Source: Holophagales bacterium UBA5066 (lineage in GTDB: Bacteria; Acidobacteriota; Thermoanaerobaculia; UBA5066). Taken from it: 64,000 bases of DNA. Both the position numbers and the translations under genes were made by a program. The stretch covers positions 8,439 to 72,438 of the forward strand of contig DIAY01000284.1 of NCBI GenBank assembly GCA_002414905.1. Direction: 5' to 3'. The notes beneath the pieces are model-generated. The model was not told where the DNA came from. It searched no databases and saw only the letters and a program-made list of their open reading frames with translations. This document shows, one piece after another, positions 51,832-60,399 of this stretch (position 1 is the first letter of the stretch; each line of letters begins with the position of its first letter).

Positions 51832-53364
51832 ATGAGCGAACCCATCCTCCTGACCGGTGATTCCCTGACCCTCGCTGACCTCACCGACGTGGCGTACCGG
51901 GGTCGTTCCGCCGTCCTCTCCGAGGAGGCCGGCCGGCGTATCGACGCCTCGCGCGCGGTCATCGACCGTGCGGTGACCGAGGACCGCATCGTCTACGGCG
52001 TGACGACCGGCTTCGGGAAGTTTTCCGACGTCGTCATCCCCCGCGACAAGCTGAGGCAGCTGCAGCGCAACCTCGTCGAGAGCCACGCCGCGGGCGTCGG
52101 AGAGGTGCTCCCGTACGAGACCGTGCGCGCCCTGATGCTCCTGAGGTCCAACTGTCTCGCCTGCGGCTTCTCGGGAGTGCGCCGGAGCACCGTCGAGCTG
52201 CTCCTCGCGATGCTCGCCGCGGGGATCCACCCTCGCGTCCCGTCCCAGGGATCGGTCGGCGCCTCGGGCGACCTGGCACCGCTGGCGCACCTGGCACGCG
52301 CCGTGATGGGAGAGGGCGAGGTCGAGCTCCGCGGACGGGTCGTTCCCGCGAAGGAGGCGCTCGCCCAGGCCGGCCTTGTGCCTGCGGTCTTCGAGGCCAA
52401 GGAGGGGCTCGCCCTGATCAACGGAACCCAGCTGACGACGTCGGTCGGAGGGCTCGCGCTCGCCCGGCTCCTGTCGCTCCTGAAAGCGGCCGACCTCGTC
52501 ACGGCGCTCACCATCGACGCGCTCAAGGGCACCGACGCGGCGTTTGACGCCCGGATCCACGCGGCCCGGCCTCACCCGGGCCAGTCCGCCTCCGCTGCAA
52601 ACCTGCGCGCCCTTCTCGCCGGATCACCGCTGCGCGAGAGCCACCGCGACTGTGCCATCGTCCAGGATGCCTACGCCCTGCGCTGCGCGCCCCAGGTCCA
52701 CGGAACTGTTCGCGACGCCGCGGCGCACGCGCTGCGCGTCGTGACGACCGAGATGAACTCGGCGACCGACAACCCGATGGTCTTCGTCACCGGTCCCGAC
52801 GGCGAGGGGGAGCTCATCTCGGGCGGCAATTTCCACGCGGCGCCCGTGGCCCTCGTCTTCGACATGCTGACGGCCGCGGCGACCGACCTCGCTTCGATCT
52901 CCGAGCGGAGGACCGAGCGGCTCGTGAACCCGACCCTGTCCGGCGACCTTCCCGCCTTCCTCGTGAAGGAAGGGGGGCTCCACTCCGGCTTCATGATGAT
53001 CCACGTGACGGCGGCGGCGCTCGTGTCGGAATGCAAGTCGAACTCGTTCCCGGCCTCGGTCGACTCGATCCCGACGTCGGCCGGCAAGGAGGATCACGTC
53101 TCGATGGGACCGATCGCCGCGCGAAAGCTGGCCCGAAACGTGGCGAACCTCGAGGTGGTGCTGGCCATCGAGCTGCTCGCCGCCGCCCAGGCGATCGATC
53201 TGAGGCGCCCGCTGCGTTCGAGCCCGGCCCTGGAGGACCTTCACGGCCGCCTGCGGTCGCGGGTCGATCCGTGGGACGCCGACCGCTATGCGGCCGCGGA
53301 CATCGAGAGGGCACGGGACGTTCTCGTTTCGGGGATCGACGACCTGCTCGCTGTGCTGGCGTAG
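51832..53364 (+). CDS. hutH: Histidine ammonia-lyase
   Basis: 510 residues. It deaminates L-histidine to trans-urocanate, the first step of histidine degradation. The self-made MIO cofactor comes from Ala144-Ser145-Gly146 in GSVGASGDLAPLAH. Further conserved blocks are YGVTTGFGKFSD, QDAYALRCAPQVHG, NSATDNPM and the Gly/Asn-rich SGGNFHAAPVA. ATG 51832 is the natural start. The next enzyme, urocanate hydratase, is 7 kb away on the same strand; no hutI or hutF is in the window. Confidence 0.97.
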   Translation: MSEPILLTGDSLTLADLTDVAYRGRSAVLSEEAGRRIDASRAVIDRAVTEDRIVYGVTTGFGKFSDVVIPRDKLRQLQRNLVESHAAGVGEVLPYETVRALMLLRSNCLACGFSGVRRSTVELLLAMLAAGIHPRVPSQGSVGASGDLAPLAHLARAVMGEGEVELRGRVVPAKEALAQAGLVPAVFEAKEGLALINGTQLTTSVGGLALARLLSLLKAADLVTALTIDALKGTDAAFDARIHAARPHPGQSASAANLRALLAGSPLRESHRDCAIVQDAYALRCAPQVHGTVRDAAAHALRVVTTEMNSATDNPMVFVTGPDGEGELISGGNFHAAPVALVFDMLTAAATDLASISERRTERLVNPTLSGDLPAFLVKEGGLHSGFMMIHVTAAALVSECKSNSFPASVDSIPTSAGKEDHVSMGPIAARKLARNVANLEVVLAIELLAAAQAIDLRRPLRSSPALEDLHGRLRSRVDPWDADRYAAADIERARDVLVSGIDDLLAVLA

Positions 53365-53367
53365 AGG

Positions 53368-55218
53368 TCAGGACGGAGCGTCGATCGCGGCCGGCGAGAG
53401 CTGGTCGGCGAGACGGAAGGGGAGCGATTCCACGGAGCCCGGCTCCTCGAGGAAGTTCCTGCGCGGGAGCGTCCGGAGGGAGTGGGGGAGCGGCGGGAGG
53501 CCGAACCGCGGCGAGACGCGATTGAGGAGGAGGCCCGCCCTGCCGGGGCCGGCCGGGAGAAGCTCGGCCAGCTCGGCGGCGGTCCGGAGGGCCGAGCGGT
53601 CGGCCGAGGAGACGATGAGGTATCGGGCATCCGCCAGGAGTCCCTGGATCAGGACGTTCCTGTCGCGGAAGCCCTCGTAGAGCCCGTCGAAAGCCCGGAA
53701 GAAATCGGCGAGGTCGGCGAGGAAGCTGAACCCCAGGTGCCGATCCGCGAGGTGCAGGACGAACGCCGCGCCGCGGGACGCTCCCGACAGAGCCCGGGAC
53801 AGGAGGGAATCGCTTTTCAGGAACCAGCGGAGGGCGTCGTTCTCGAGGAGCTCGACCATTCTCTGCGGCGCTTTCAGGAAGTCGACACCGCGTGCCGCCG
53901 GGGCCGTGTCGAGCACGATACGGTCTATGCCGGGATCGTTCGCGTGCTCGGCGAGAGCCTCGACGCCCATGTACTCGACGACGCCGGGGAGCGCGTCGAC
54001 GAGCCCCCCGTAGAGGCGGTTGTCGTGGATCCGCTTCAGCGTGGCCGGGGGCGCGACGCGGGTGAGGAGCCTCTCGAAGGTCGCGCGGGGATCGATCTGC
54101 ATCACGCTCAGCGTCGCCCCGTCAGGGATCGCCACGGCGACGGGACGGTCGAGGGCCCCGGTGAGGCCGAGGGCCTGCGCGAGACGGCGCGCGGGGTCGA
54201 CGGTCAGGACGAGCGTCCGCTTTCCGGATCGGGCCGAGGCGATTCCGACCGCGGCGGCGAGCGTGGTCTTGCCGACTCCGCCCGGGCCGGCGAGGACGAC
54301 GAGCCGCTCGTCGCGCAGCACCTCGTCGAGATCGAGGTTTCCCGGACCCGGAGGGGCGACAGTCGCTCCCCGGCGCCGGGGAGGCGGGACACCCTCCATT
54401 GCGGGCCGGAAGGCGCCGAAGAAAGCCACGTCGGACGCGAACGGGGTGTCGGCCGGGACGTTCGGGACATCCAGCTCCGGGACGCGGACGACGGGGAGCT
54501 CGCTGCGCGGGAGCGTCTCGGCCCGTCCGCTCCGGCCGACGCGGTTGACGACGAGCAGGGCGGTTTCGAGACCTGCCTTCTCTCGCGCGGCGCGGATCAG
54601 CTCCTCCGCCTCGCGGGCGGCGAACTCGGCGGGCTCGGCGACGGCCACGAGGAACGTTCGGTGCCGTTCCGAGAGAAGTGCGTCGAGATCGACGGCGAGG
54701 TGCCGCATCGGTCCCGCCGGTACGGTAGCGAGGATCGTCCGGGGCATCGAGAAGAGGGAGATGGCATGGCCGGTGGCGGGGGCGTCGATGACGACGAGGT
54801 CGTAACGCGGCTTCTTCTCGCGGAAGAGCTCCCGGACCTTTCCGAGGAGGAGCAGGTCCGCGAGACCCGGCGTGGCGCGGGTGAAGTAGCGGAAGGTCGC
54901 CGAGGAGAGAATGCGGGTCGAGACGAAGCCGACCGGCGCGATGGTCCGGACGAAGTCCCCGAGGAGGGAGTCGAACTCGGCGGTCATGCCGTGAAGGCCG
55001 GGTGCGAGAAGCGACTCCGCGTATCCGTGGTCGGTCCGGCCGAAGAGGGCCGCGGCGTCGCCCCGGCCGTCGGTCGACACCAGCAGGACGCGACGTCCCG
55101 CCGCGCCGGCTCGGGCCGCGAGGGCAGCCGCGACGGCCGTCTTCCCGACTCCTCCTTTCCCCGAGACGAGGAGGAGCCGCGCGCCGGCGAGGCCGGAAAA
55201 AGGATCGGCCTGGGCCAT
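53368..55218 (-). CDS. Two-domain ArsA/GET3-like ATPase
   Basis: 616 residues containing two SIMIBI ATPase halves in one chain. Half 1 (about 10-265) has P-loop SGKGGVGKTAVA, switch I DGRGDAAALF and switch II DAPATGHA. Half 2 (about 300-600) has GPGGVGKTTLAAA, TVDPARRLAQAL and DTAPAARGVDF. In half 1 the switch I differs from the usual DPA.SL pattern (STDGRGDA), while half 2 keeps DPARRL. No signal or membrane segment. Possible roles are tail-anchored protein handling or metalloid export, but no ArsB-like partner is near. It ends 3 bp after hutH, convergent. Confidence 0.87.
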   Translation of the reverse strand: MAQADPFSGLAGARLLLVSGKGGVGKTAVAAALAARAGAAGRRVLLVSTDGRGDAAALFGRTDHGYAESLLAPGLHGMTAEFDSLLGDFVRTIAPVGFVSTRILSSATFRYFTRATPGLADLLLLGKVRELFREKKPRYDLVVIDAPATGHAISLFSMPRTILATVPAGPMRHLAVDLDALLSERHRTFLVAVAEPAEFAAREAEELIRAAREKAGLETALLVVNRVGRSGRAETLPRSELPVVRVPELDVPNVPADTPFASDVAFFGAFRPAMEGVPPPRRRGATVAPPGPGNLDLDEVLRDERLVVLAGPGGVGKTTLAAAVGIASARSGKRTLVLTVDPARRLAQALGLTGALDRPVAVAIPDGATLSVMQIDPRATFERLLTRVAPPATLKRIHDNRLYGGLVDALPGVVEYMGVEALAEHANDPGIDRIVLDTAPAARGVDFLKAPQRMVELLENDALRWFLKSDSLLSRALSGASRGAAFVLHLADRHLGFSFLADLADFFRAFDGLYEGFRDRNVLIQGLLADARYLIVSSADRSALRTAAELAELLPAGPGRAGLLLNRVSPRFGLPPLPHSLRTLPRRNFLEEPGSVESLPFRLADQLSPAAIDAPS

Positions 55219-55339
55219 GCTTCATTCTCCGCTCGATTCCGATTCTGCGTTGCGGCGATAATGAGAGCTCGCGCGGTCGCCCGGGCCCCGGCACCTCCTG
55301 CGGGGCGGAAGGGGCGCGTGCGGAGGGAGGGACATACCC

Positions 55340-55624
55340 ATGGCCGAGACGATCATCCGGCAGCTCATGAATCGTGGAGAGGAGCTCGCGACGGAGGTGA
55401 CGAACACCCTGCTTGCCAACGAGGCCTTCGTCGAGGTTCTCAAAAAGGGGATCGCCGCCAAGGAGATCGTCGACAAGCAGGTTGCCGACGCGCTCAAGAG
55501 GATGAACGTCGCCACGCGAAAGGACCTCGCCCGGATGGAGGCGCGAATCGCGACCCTCGAGGCCGAGCTCGAGGCCGGCAGGGCTCCGGCGCCCCGTAAG
55601 CCGCGACGCAGGAAAGCCGGATGA
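55340..55624 (+). CDS. Small coiled-coil granule-associated-like protein
   Basis: 94 residues. Residues 1-45 form amphipathic helices (IIRQLMNRGEELATEVTNTLL), and 50-80 is a coiled coil (LKRMNVATRKDLARMEARIATLEAEL) with a basic Pro/Arg/Lys tail. The segment ALKRMNVATRKD closely matches ALHRLNVSTQKD in the phasin-like protein at 59062-59544, suggesting a common PHA-granule or nucleoid-associated origin. Good GGAGGGAGGG ribosome site before ATG 55340. It may be co-transcribed with the epimerase-like gene 13 bp downstream. Confidence 0.7.
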   Translation: MAETIIRQLMNRGEELATEVTNTLLANEAFVEVLKKGIAAKEIVDKQVADALKRMNVATRKDLARMEARIATLEAELEAGRAPAPRKPRRRKAG

Positions 55625-55637
55625 ACGGGGGCCGCGT

Positions 55638-56831
55638 GTGACCGAGCCCGACAAGAAAGTCTCGCCCCGGACCAGACGCAGGGAAGAGGGACGGGTGGTC
55701 GGCTTCAAGCCCGCGGCCGGAGCCCGGCCCAGGGTGGCCGTGACGGGTGGGAGCGGCTACCTCGGCGCCCGATTCGTGCGTGCCCTGGCCGCGCGCGGAA
55801 CGTGGGATATCGTCGTCCTCGACCTGGCACCCGCGGCGAACACCCCCGTCGACGTCCGGCATCGATTTCTCGATCTGAACCTGCCCCACTCGGACGGGAC
55901 CGTCTACAAGATCCTGAAAGAGGAACGGCCCGACGTCCTCGTCCACCTCGCCGGCGTCCGGAGTCCCCTTCGCGACGCCGTGTACGCCCACGAGCTCAAC
56001 TCCATCGGAACGCTGAATGTCTTCGGAGCGGCGGGCGAGGCGAACGTGAAACGCCTCATTCACTACTCGACGACGATGGTCTACGGGGCCAGAGGCGACA
56101 ATCCCGCCTTCCTGTCCGAGGACCACCTCATGCGCGCCGACGTCGCGGACCACTTCGTCCGCGACTCGGTCGAGGCGGAGCGGCACTGCCGCGATTTCGC
56201 CCGCCGGCACCCCGAGGCCCGCGTCGCCGTCCTGCGGTTCGCTCCCATGCTGGCGGCGGAGAGGCGCGACTACAGGATCCGCTATCTCGAAGGGCCGGTC
56301 GCGCTCACGATGCTCGGCTACGACCCTCTCCTGCAGTGGCTTCACCCAGACGACGCGAGCGAGGGCCTCCTCCGGGCGCTCGACGCGCCGGAGGCTCACG
56401 GCGTGTTCAACATTGCCCCGAACGATTCGCTGCCGCTCTCGTCGACCCTCCTCCTCTTCGGGACGCCTTCGGTCCCCCTGCCGCACGGCCTCGCGTACGT
56501 CGCGGCGGAGGCGGCCTGGATCGCCGGACTCGGAACGGCGCCCGGAGCCCACGCGCACTACATCCGCTACCCGTGCGTCGCCGCCAACGACAAGGCGCGC
56601 GAGGTCCTCGGCTTCTCCCCGAAGAAGACCACCCTCGAGACCGTGGTGGAGGCCGCCCGTGCGCGCCGGAGCGTCGGCCGGGCGATCGACTTCGACGCAC
56701 TCGACGAGATTGCGCGGATGGCGGCCTACCGCCTCGAGCAGCGGATGAGGCGGCCGGCGCCGTCAACGACACCGGGGCCTGACGGGGGAGAAACCGTCCG
56801 CCGTCCGGTCGCGACGAGGATGGCGTCGTGA
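55638..56831 (+). CDS. NAD-dependent epimerase/dehydratase-fold protein with degenerate active site
   Basis: 397 residues. After a basic N-terminus, the Rossmann motif VTGGSGYLGARFV starts near residue 37. LVHLAGVRSP and HYSTTMVYGA follow, giving an extended SDR fold. The expected catalytic YxxxK is replaced: in DHFVRDSVEAE, Phe and Ser occupy the Tyr and Lys places. Redox catalysis of the usual kind is thus doubtful; a binding or regulatory role is possible. GTG 55638. It overlaps the acyltransferase gene by GTGA, pointing to a linked lipid-related job. Confidence 0.8.
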   Translation: MTEPDKKVSPRTRRREEGRVVGFKPAAGARPRVAVTGGSGYLGARFVRALAARGTWDIVVLDLAPAANTPVDVRHRFLDLNLPHSDGTVYKILKEERPDVLVHLAGVRSPLRDAVYAHELNSIGTLNVFGAAGEANVKRLIHYSTTMVYGARGDNPAFLSEDHLMRADVADHFVRDSVEAERHCRDFARRHPEARVAVLRFAPMLAAERRDYRIRYLEGPVALTMLGYDPLLQWLHPDDASEGLLRALDAPEAHGVFNIAPNDSLPLSSTLLLFGTPSVPLPHGLAYVAAEAAWIAGLGTAPGAHAHYIRYPCVAANDKAREVLGFSPKKTTLETVVEAARARRSVGRAIDFDALDEIARMAAYRLEQRMRRPAPSTTPGPDGGETVRRPVATRMAS

Positions 56832-57790
56832 GCCAGCCGAAAGCCGCCTCCAGAACTCCGTTCGCTCCGAGCCTGGTCTCGGCGCCACCGGCCGAGGAGC
56901 TCCTGCACGATCTCCTCGGCGAGGCGGGAAAGCTCCTCGTCGAGCATCCCGAGCTCGGCTCGCCTCGAGCGTGGATCGATCTCTGGAACCTCTTCCTCCA
57001 TCGCAACCAGTCGCTGGAGCTCGACGACTTCGGCTACGACGAGGCGGCGGCGAAGGTCTGGCAGCCGCTCTTCGACTTCCTCTACCGGGTCTGGTGGCGG
57101 GTGACGCTGACGGGCATCGAGAACGTGCCGAACGAGGGGCGTGCGCTTCTCGTCATCAACCACTCGGGCGTGCTGCCGTGGGACGGCGCGATGGTCAAGC
57201 ACGGTATCGCGCACGAGCACCCGTCGCGCCGGCGCGTGCGCAATCTGGCCCTCGACATGTTCACGACGTTGCCGTTCCTGCAGCCCTGGCTGCGGCAGCT
57301 GGGCGAGGTTCGGGCCTGCCCCGAGAACGGCGAGAGGCTCCTTATGAGGGAAGAGCTCGTCGCCGTCTTTCCCGAAGGGGTGAAGGGTGTCGGAAAGTAC
57401 TTCCGCGACCGGTACCGCGTCGCCCGATTCGGACGCGGCGGTTTCGTCCGGCTCGCGCTCCGGACCCGGTCGCCGATCATCCCGATCTCCGTCGTCGGAG
57501 CGGAAGAGATCCACCCGGTCCTGTTCCGTCCGGACTTCATCGGCCGGCTGTTCGGCTTTCCCTACTTTCCGATCACCCCCACGTTCCCGCTCTTCGGAGC
57601 CGCGGGCCTCGTCCCGGCTCCGACGAAGTGGTGGATCGACATCGGCAAGCCGATAGACGCAGGGCTCGACCCGGCCTACGCGGAGCGTCCGATGATCGTC
57701 AACGAGGTCACCGATGTGGTCCGCTCGACCATCCAGCAGATGATCGACTCGCGCCTCGCGAGGCGCGGGAACATTTTTACCGGCCAGTAG
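56828..57790 (+). CDS. Lysophospholipid acyltransferase family protein (PlsC-like)
   Basis: 320 residues. Motif I reads VINHSGVLPWDGAMV (H-x6-D, the spacing seen in a subset of the family instead of the H-x4-D of PlsC), and motif III is AVFPEGVKGVGKY. A basic GRGGFVRLALRTRSPIIPISVVGAEE block supplies motif IV (Pro). It would acylate a lysolipid or similar acceptor at the membrane. It overlaps the epimerase-fold gene upstream and converges on the patatin gene with a 14-bp 3' overlap, so both an acyltransferase and an acyl hydrolase meet here. Confidence 0.87.
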   Translation: MSQPKAASRTPFAPSLVSAPPAEELLHDLLGEAGKLLVEHPELGSPRAWIDLWNLFLHRNQSLELDDFGYDEAAAKVWQPLFDFLYRVWWRVTLTGIENVPNEGRALLVINHSGVLPWDGAMVKHGIAHEHPSRRRVRNLALDMFTTLPFLQPWLRQLGEVRACPENGERLLMREELVAVFPEGVKGVGKYFRDRYRVARFGRGGFVRLALRTRSPIIPISVVGAEEIHPVLFRPDFIGRLFGFPYFPITPTFPLFGAAGLVPAPTKWWIDIGKPIDAGLDPAYAERPMIVNEVTDVVRSTIQQMIDSRLARRGNIFTGQ

Positions 57791-58985
57791 CCGTCGTCCT
57801 CCCGCCAATCCGTTCCGCCGTCCGTGCCGCCTTCGGGCGGCGCGGCGTTTTCGAGACCGACGCTGCGGGACGCAGCCGGAGGCCGTGGCGCTCGAAGAGC
57901 CTCGAAAGCCGTCCGTATTCGGCGTCGATCTTCTGGATCGTGGAGCGGTAGGCGAACTCGGCGATCCGGATCCGCCCCGAGGTCCGCATGATGTTCCGCA
58001 TCAGCCGGGGGAGCTCCTCGGGTTTCGGCTCGAAGAGGACGATGTCGGCCTCGGGGTGTTCGCGCCGGTACCGCGAGAGACCGTACTGGAGCCGCGAGTG
58101 AAGGGTGAGGCGGAAGACCTGATCGAGGATGGAGAGGAGGCCGCGTCCCGCGAGGACGCCCTGGTCGCGTCCGGCCGGCAGGAGTCCTGGCGAGAGGACG
58201 TAGCGGGCCGGAACGATCGGGTTGACGCAGAAGACGAGACCGCAGCGCTCGTTCAGGGCGAGGGAGATGTGAGCGGTCTTCCGTACGCCGCCGTCGATGT
58301 AGTCGAGACCGTCGATCCGGACGGGACGGAAGAAGCCCGGAAGGGCGCACGAGGCCGCGACGGCCCGCGAGATCGCAACGGCGTCGTTGCCCGGCTCGCC
58401 GAAGACGCGGGTCTCTCCCGTGTCGAGCGCGACGGCGACGACCCGGAGCTTGTGCGCGAGGGCCCGGAAGTCGTTCGAGCGGCCCTCCTGCGAGAGCCAC
58501 TCGGCGAGCCATGCCTCGAGGCCGTCGAGGAGGAAGAACCCTGACGGGAGGAGGTCGGCGAGGGAGGCGACGAGGTCGGTGACGGTCGCGTCCTGCCGGT
58601 TCTGGTAGAAATCGCGCAGCGATCGGGTGAGCGTTACCGGGGCCGACACGAGGCGCGAGGCGATCTCCCCGAGGTTCGGACGGAAGAGGGAGAGCTGGTC
58701 GAGGTCGGAGGAGCGCGGGTGGGTCGCGTTCTGGAAAAGTACGGAGGGCGACACGCCGCTGGCCACCAGCGTTCCGACGTAGGAACCGGCCGAGACGCCG
58801 ACGAAGATGTCGCACTCGGTCAGGGAGAACCCGTCGAGCCGCTCCTCGAGGGCCGCGAGGACTCCGATCTCGTAGATCGCCCCGGTGACTCCGCCCCCGG
58901 CGCAGACGAGACCCCGGCGAAGCGGCAAGGCCCGCGCAACGGAGCCTCCCCGCGAGGAAACGAGCTTCAGTCTGGGTGTGGTCAC
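57777..58985 (-). CDS. Patatin-like phospholipase
   Basis: 402 residues, cytosolic (no signal). Oxyanion hole GLVCAGGGVTGAIYEIGVLAAL, nucleophile FVGVSAGSYVGTL (Ser near 75), and the catalytic Asp in YIDGGVRKTAHI. A basic C-terminal tail follows. It differs from the lipoprotein patatin at 19766-20692 in length and in lacking a signal. The GxGxxG-type loop has a Thr (GGVTG) where Arg is common. The substrate is probably phospholipid or neutral acyl lipid; the neighbouring PHA-type genes also make a lipid/PHA-inclusion role possible. Confidence 0.86.
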   Translation of the reverse strand: MTTPRLKLVSSRGGSVARALPLRRGLVCAGGGVTGAIYEIGVLAALEERLDGFSLTECDIFVGVSAGSYVGTLVASGVSPSVLFQNATHPRSSDLDQLSLFRPNLGEIASRLVSAPVTLTRSLRDFYQNRQDATVTDLVASLADLLPSGFFLLDGLEAWLAEWLSQEGRSNDFRALAHKLRVVAVALDTGETRVFGEPGNDAVAISRAVAASCALPGFFRPVRIDGLDYIDGGVRKTAHISLALNERCGLVFCVNPIVPARYVLSPGLLPAGRDQGVLAGRGLLSILDQVFRLTLHSRLQYGLSRYRREHPEADIVLFEPKPEELPRLMRNIMRTSGRIRIAEFAYRSTIQKIDAEYGRLSRLFERHGLRLRPAASVSKTPRRPKAARTAERIGGRTTATGR

Positions 58986-59005
58986 AGCTCCTCCGAAAAG
59001 CGAAC

Positions 59006-59029
59006 GGCGCCGGGCGGGGGCCCGGCGCC
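59006..59029 (-). terminator. Hairpin terminator of the phasin-like operon
   Basis: A 10-bp stem (GGCGCCGGGC / GCCCGGCGCC) with a four-base loop. On the minus strand it is followed by GTTCGCTTTTC, an imperfect T-tract. It is 33 bp beyond the phasin-like stop. Confidence 0.6.
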
Positions 59030-59061
59030 AGTTTATCCGGAGCGGGGGAGGAGCTCGAAGG

Positions 59062-59544
59062 TCAGGCGGCCTTGCGCGCCCGGGGGCGGCGCACCGGGGC
59101 GTGGAGCTTGTCCATCTTCCGGCTGAGCGCGTCGACCTTCGTGACGAGGGCCTTCATGTCCTTCTGGGTCGAGACGTTCAGGCGGTGGAGGGCGTTCTCC
59201 AGCACCGGCTCGATGACGGCGGTGACGCGGCGGGCGACCTCGTCGGCGATGCGGGTCGCCTCGCGGGAAACATCGGCCCGGACGGTCTCCATGTTCGACT
59301 TTGCGTCGCGAACCACTCCCCTGACGAAGCTCCCCGGATCCTTCGCGATCGACTCGCCCGTCTTCCGGACGTTCGTGGCGGCATTACGGACGGACTTCTC
59401 GACCTTCTTGGCGACGGTACGCGTCTCGTCACGGACGACGCCGACCTTGTTGGCGGCAGTCTTCAGGGCGCGGTCGATCTGAGGCGGAACGTCGAAGGGA
59501 AGGGCCCTGGTGGACGAGGTGGCTCGGCGGGTGGCTTTCTTCAT
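59062..59544 (-). CDS. Phasin-like / PHA granule-associated protein
   Basis: 160 residues, nearly all helical, with repeating Ala/Val/Lys heptads (KTAANKVGVVRDETRTVAKKVEKSV..., ATRIADEVARRVTAVIEPVLENAL), a C-terminal coiled coil (NVSTQKDMKALVTKVDALSRKMDKL) and a basic PRARKAA-type tail as in PhaF-like proteins. It would coat polyhydroxyalkanoate granules or bridge them to DNA. It is coupled to the PhaR-like gene upstream by an ATGA overlap. No PHA synthase is visible in the window, so the PHA link is by family resemblance. Confidence 0.72.
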   Translation of the reverse strand: MKKATRRATSSTRALPFDVPPQIDRALKTAANKVGVVRDETRTVAKKVEKSVRNAATNVRKTGESIAKDPGSFVRGVVRDAKSNMETVRADVSREATRIADEVARRVTAVIEPVLENALHRLNVSTQKDMKALVTKVDALSRKMDKLHAPVRRPRARKAA

Positions 59545-60248
59545 GGCTGTCTCTTCTCCTTCAGTCTCGAGGATGGTGGCCTGCGAGTGGTCTTCGGGTG
59601 GTTCGTCTTAGGAACGCTTCTCGGGAACGATGCGGTGGCGAGCGCCTCGAGATGCTCGAGGCGGCGCGCCAGCTCCTGGATCTCGGCGTGGACGGCGGGG
59701 GAGGCGGAAGGGGAGACCTTCCGAACGAGATCGCGAACACGGGCCATGACGTCGGACAGACTCTCCCGGAATACCGTGCCGACGTCGTCTCTCAGCCGGG
59801 CGCCCTCCTCCCAGGAGAGGCGGCCACGCCCGACGAGGCCGGCGACGATCCGTTCCACGTCGTGCCGAGCCGTCTCGAGCCGGCGTGTCACGGGAGCGAG
59901 AGTCTCCGCGATTTTCTCGGGTTGAGCGGCCTTCCTCATGGCGCCGGCCACCCGGGCCGCACCCACCCTCTCGGCGACGCCCGCCACCGTCTCGGCGGCG
60001 TCGCTTCCCGCTCGCAGCAGCATCGCGATGGCGTCGGAGGAAGCGGGGAGGGAGACGCGTTCGGAGGCGAGTGCGCGGGAGAGGATCCGGGAAGTGATGT
60101 CGTCGCCCGTGTCGGCAGCGATGACCCGGATGCGGTCGCCCCCGGCGACGCTCTTTGCGATGTCGTGGAGCGTCACGAAGCGACGTTCGCTCTTCTCGTA
60201 CAGCTTCCGGTTCCGGTACCGGACGATCTCCCTGAGGCGCTGACTCAT
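59541..60248 (-). CDS. PhaR-like polyhydroxyalkanoate accumulation regulator
   Basis: 235 residues. The first 60 residues match the PHA-accumulation-regulator DNA-binding domain: IVRYRNRKLYEKSERRFVTLHDIAKSVAGGDRIRVIAADTGDDITSRIL. The rest is helical and Ala-rich, ending in a coiled coil (EIQELARRLEHLEALA). Such proteins repress phasin and their own genes until granules titrate them. The upstream promoter overlaps repeated dyads, consistent with autoregulation. ATG 60248 lies only about 3 nt from the predicted transcription start, so the mRNA may be almost leaderless. Confidence 0.82.
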   Translation of the reverse strand: MSQRLREIVRYRNRKLYEKSERRFVTLHDIAKSVAGGDRIRVIAADTGDDITSRILSRALASERVSLPASSDAIAMLLRAGSDAAETVAGVAERVGAARVAGAMRKAAQPEKIAETLAPVTRRLETARHDVERIVAGLVGRGRLSWEEGARLRDDVGTVFRESLSDVMARVRDLVRKVSPSASPAVHAEIQELARRLEHLEALATASFPRSVPKTNHPKTTRRPPSSRLKEKRQP

Positions 60249-60257
60249 CGTGAGATG

Positions 60258-60286
60258 AAAATAACGCAGCGCGTAATGAATGTCAA
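60258..60286 (-). promoter_or_regulatory. Strong sigma70-type promoter of the PhaR-like operon
   Basis: Minus-strand TTGACA (60281-60286), exactly 17 nt, TATTTT (60258-60263). The predicted start near 60251 is next to ATG 60248. The spacer consists of an operator-like repeat. Confidence 0.75.
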
Positions 60287-60316
60287 CAAATGTGCTCGCT
60301 AGCGCAGCGCGTTATG
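60264..60316. repeat. Two-copy operator-like repeat at the PhaR-like promoter
   Basis: ACGCAGCGCGTAATG (60264-60278) and GCGCAGCGCGTTATG (60302-60316) agree at 13 of 15 positions. The first copy has a perfect ACGC-AGC-GCGT dyad and sits in the promoter spacer; the second lies just upstream of the -35. Confidence 0.6.
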
Positions 60317-60399
60317 GAGAGCCTCCCTCCCGGTCCGGGCTGCTCTCGCCCGTCGTCCGCGGACGCCGCGCGCCCCGGGCCGGGACTAACATCCGAGGC

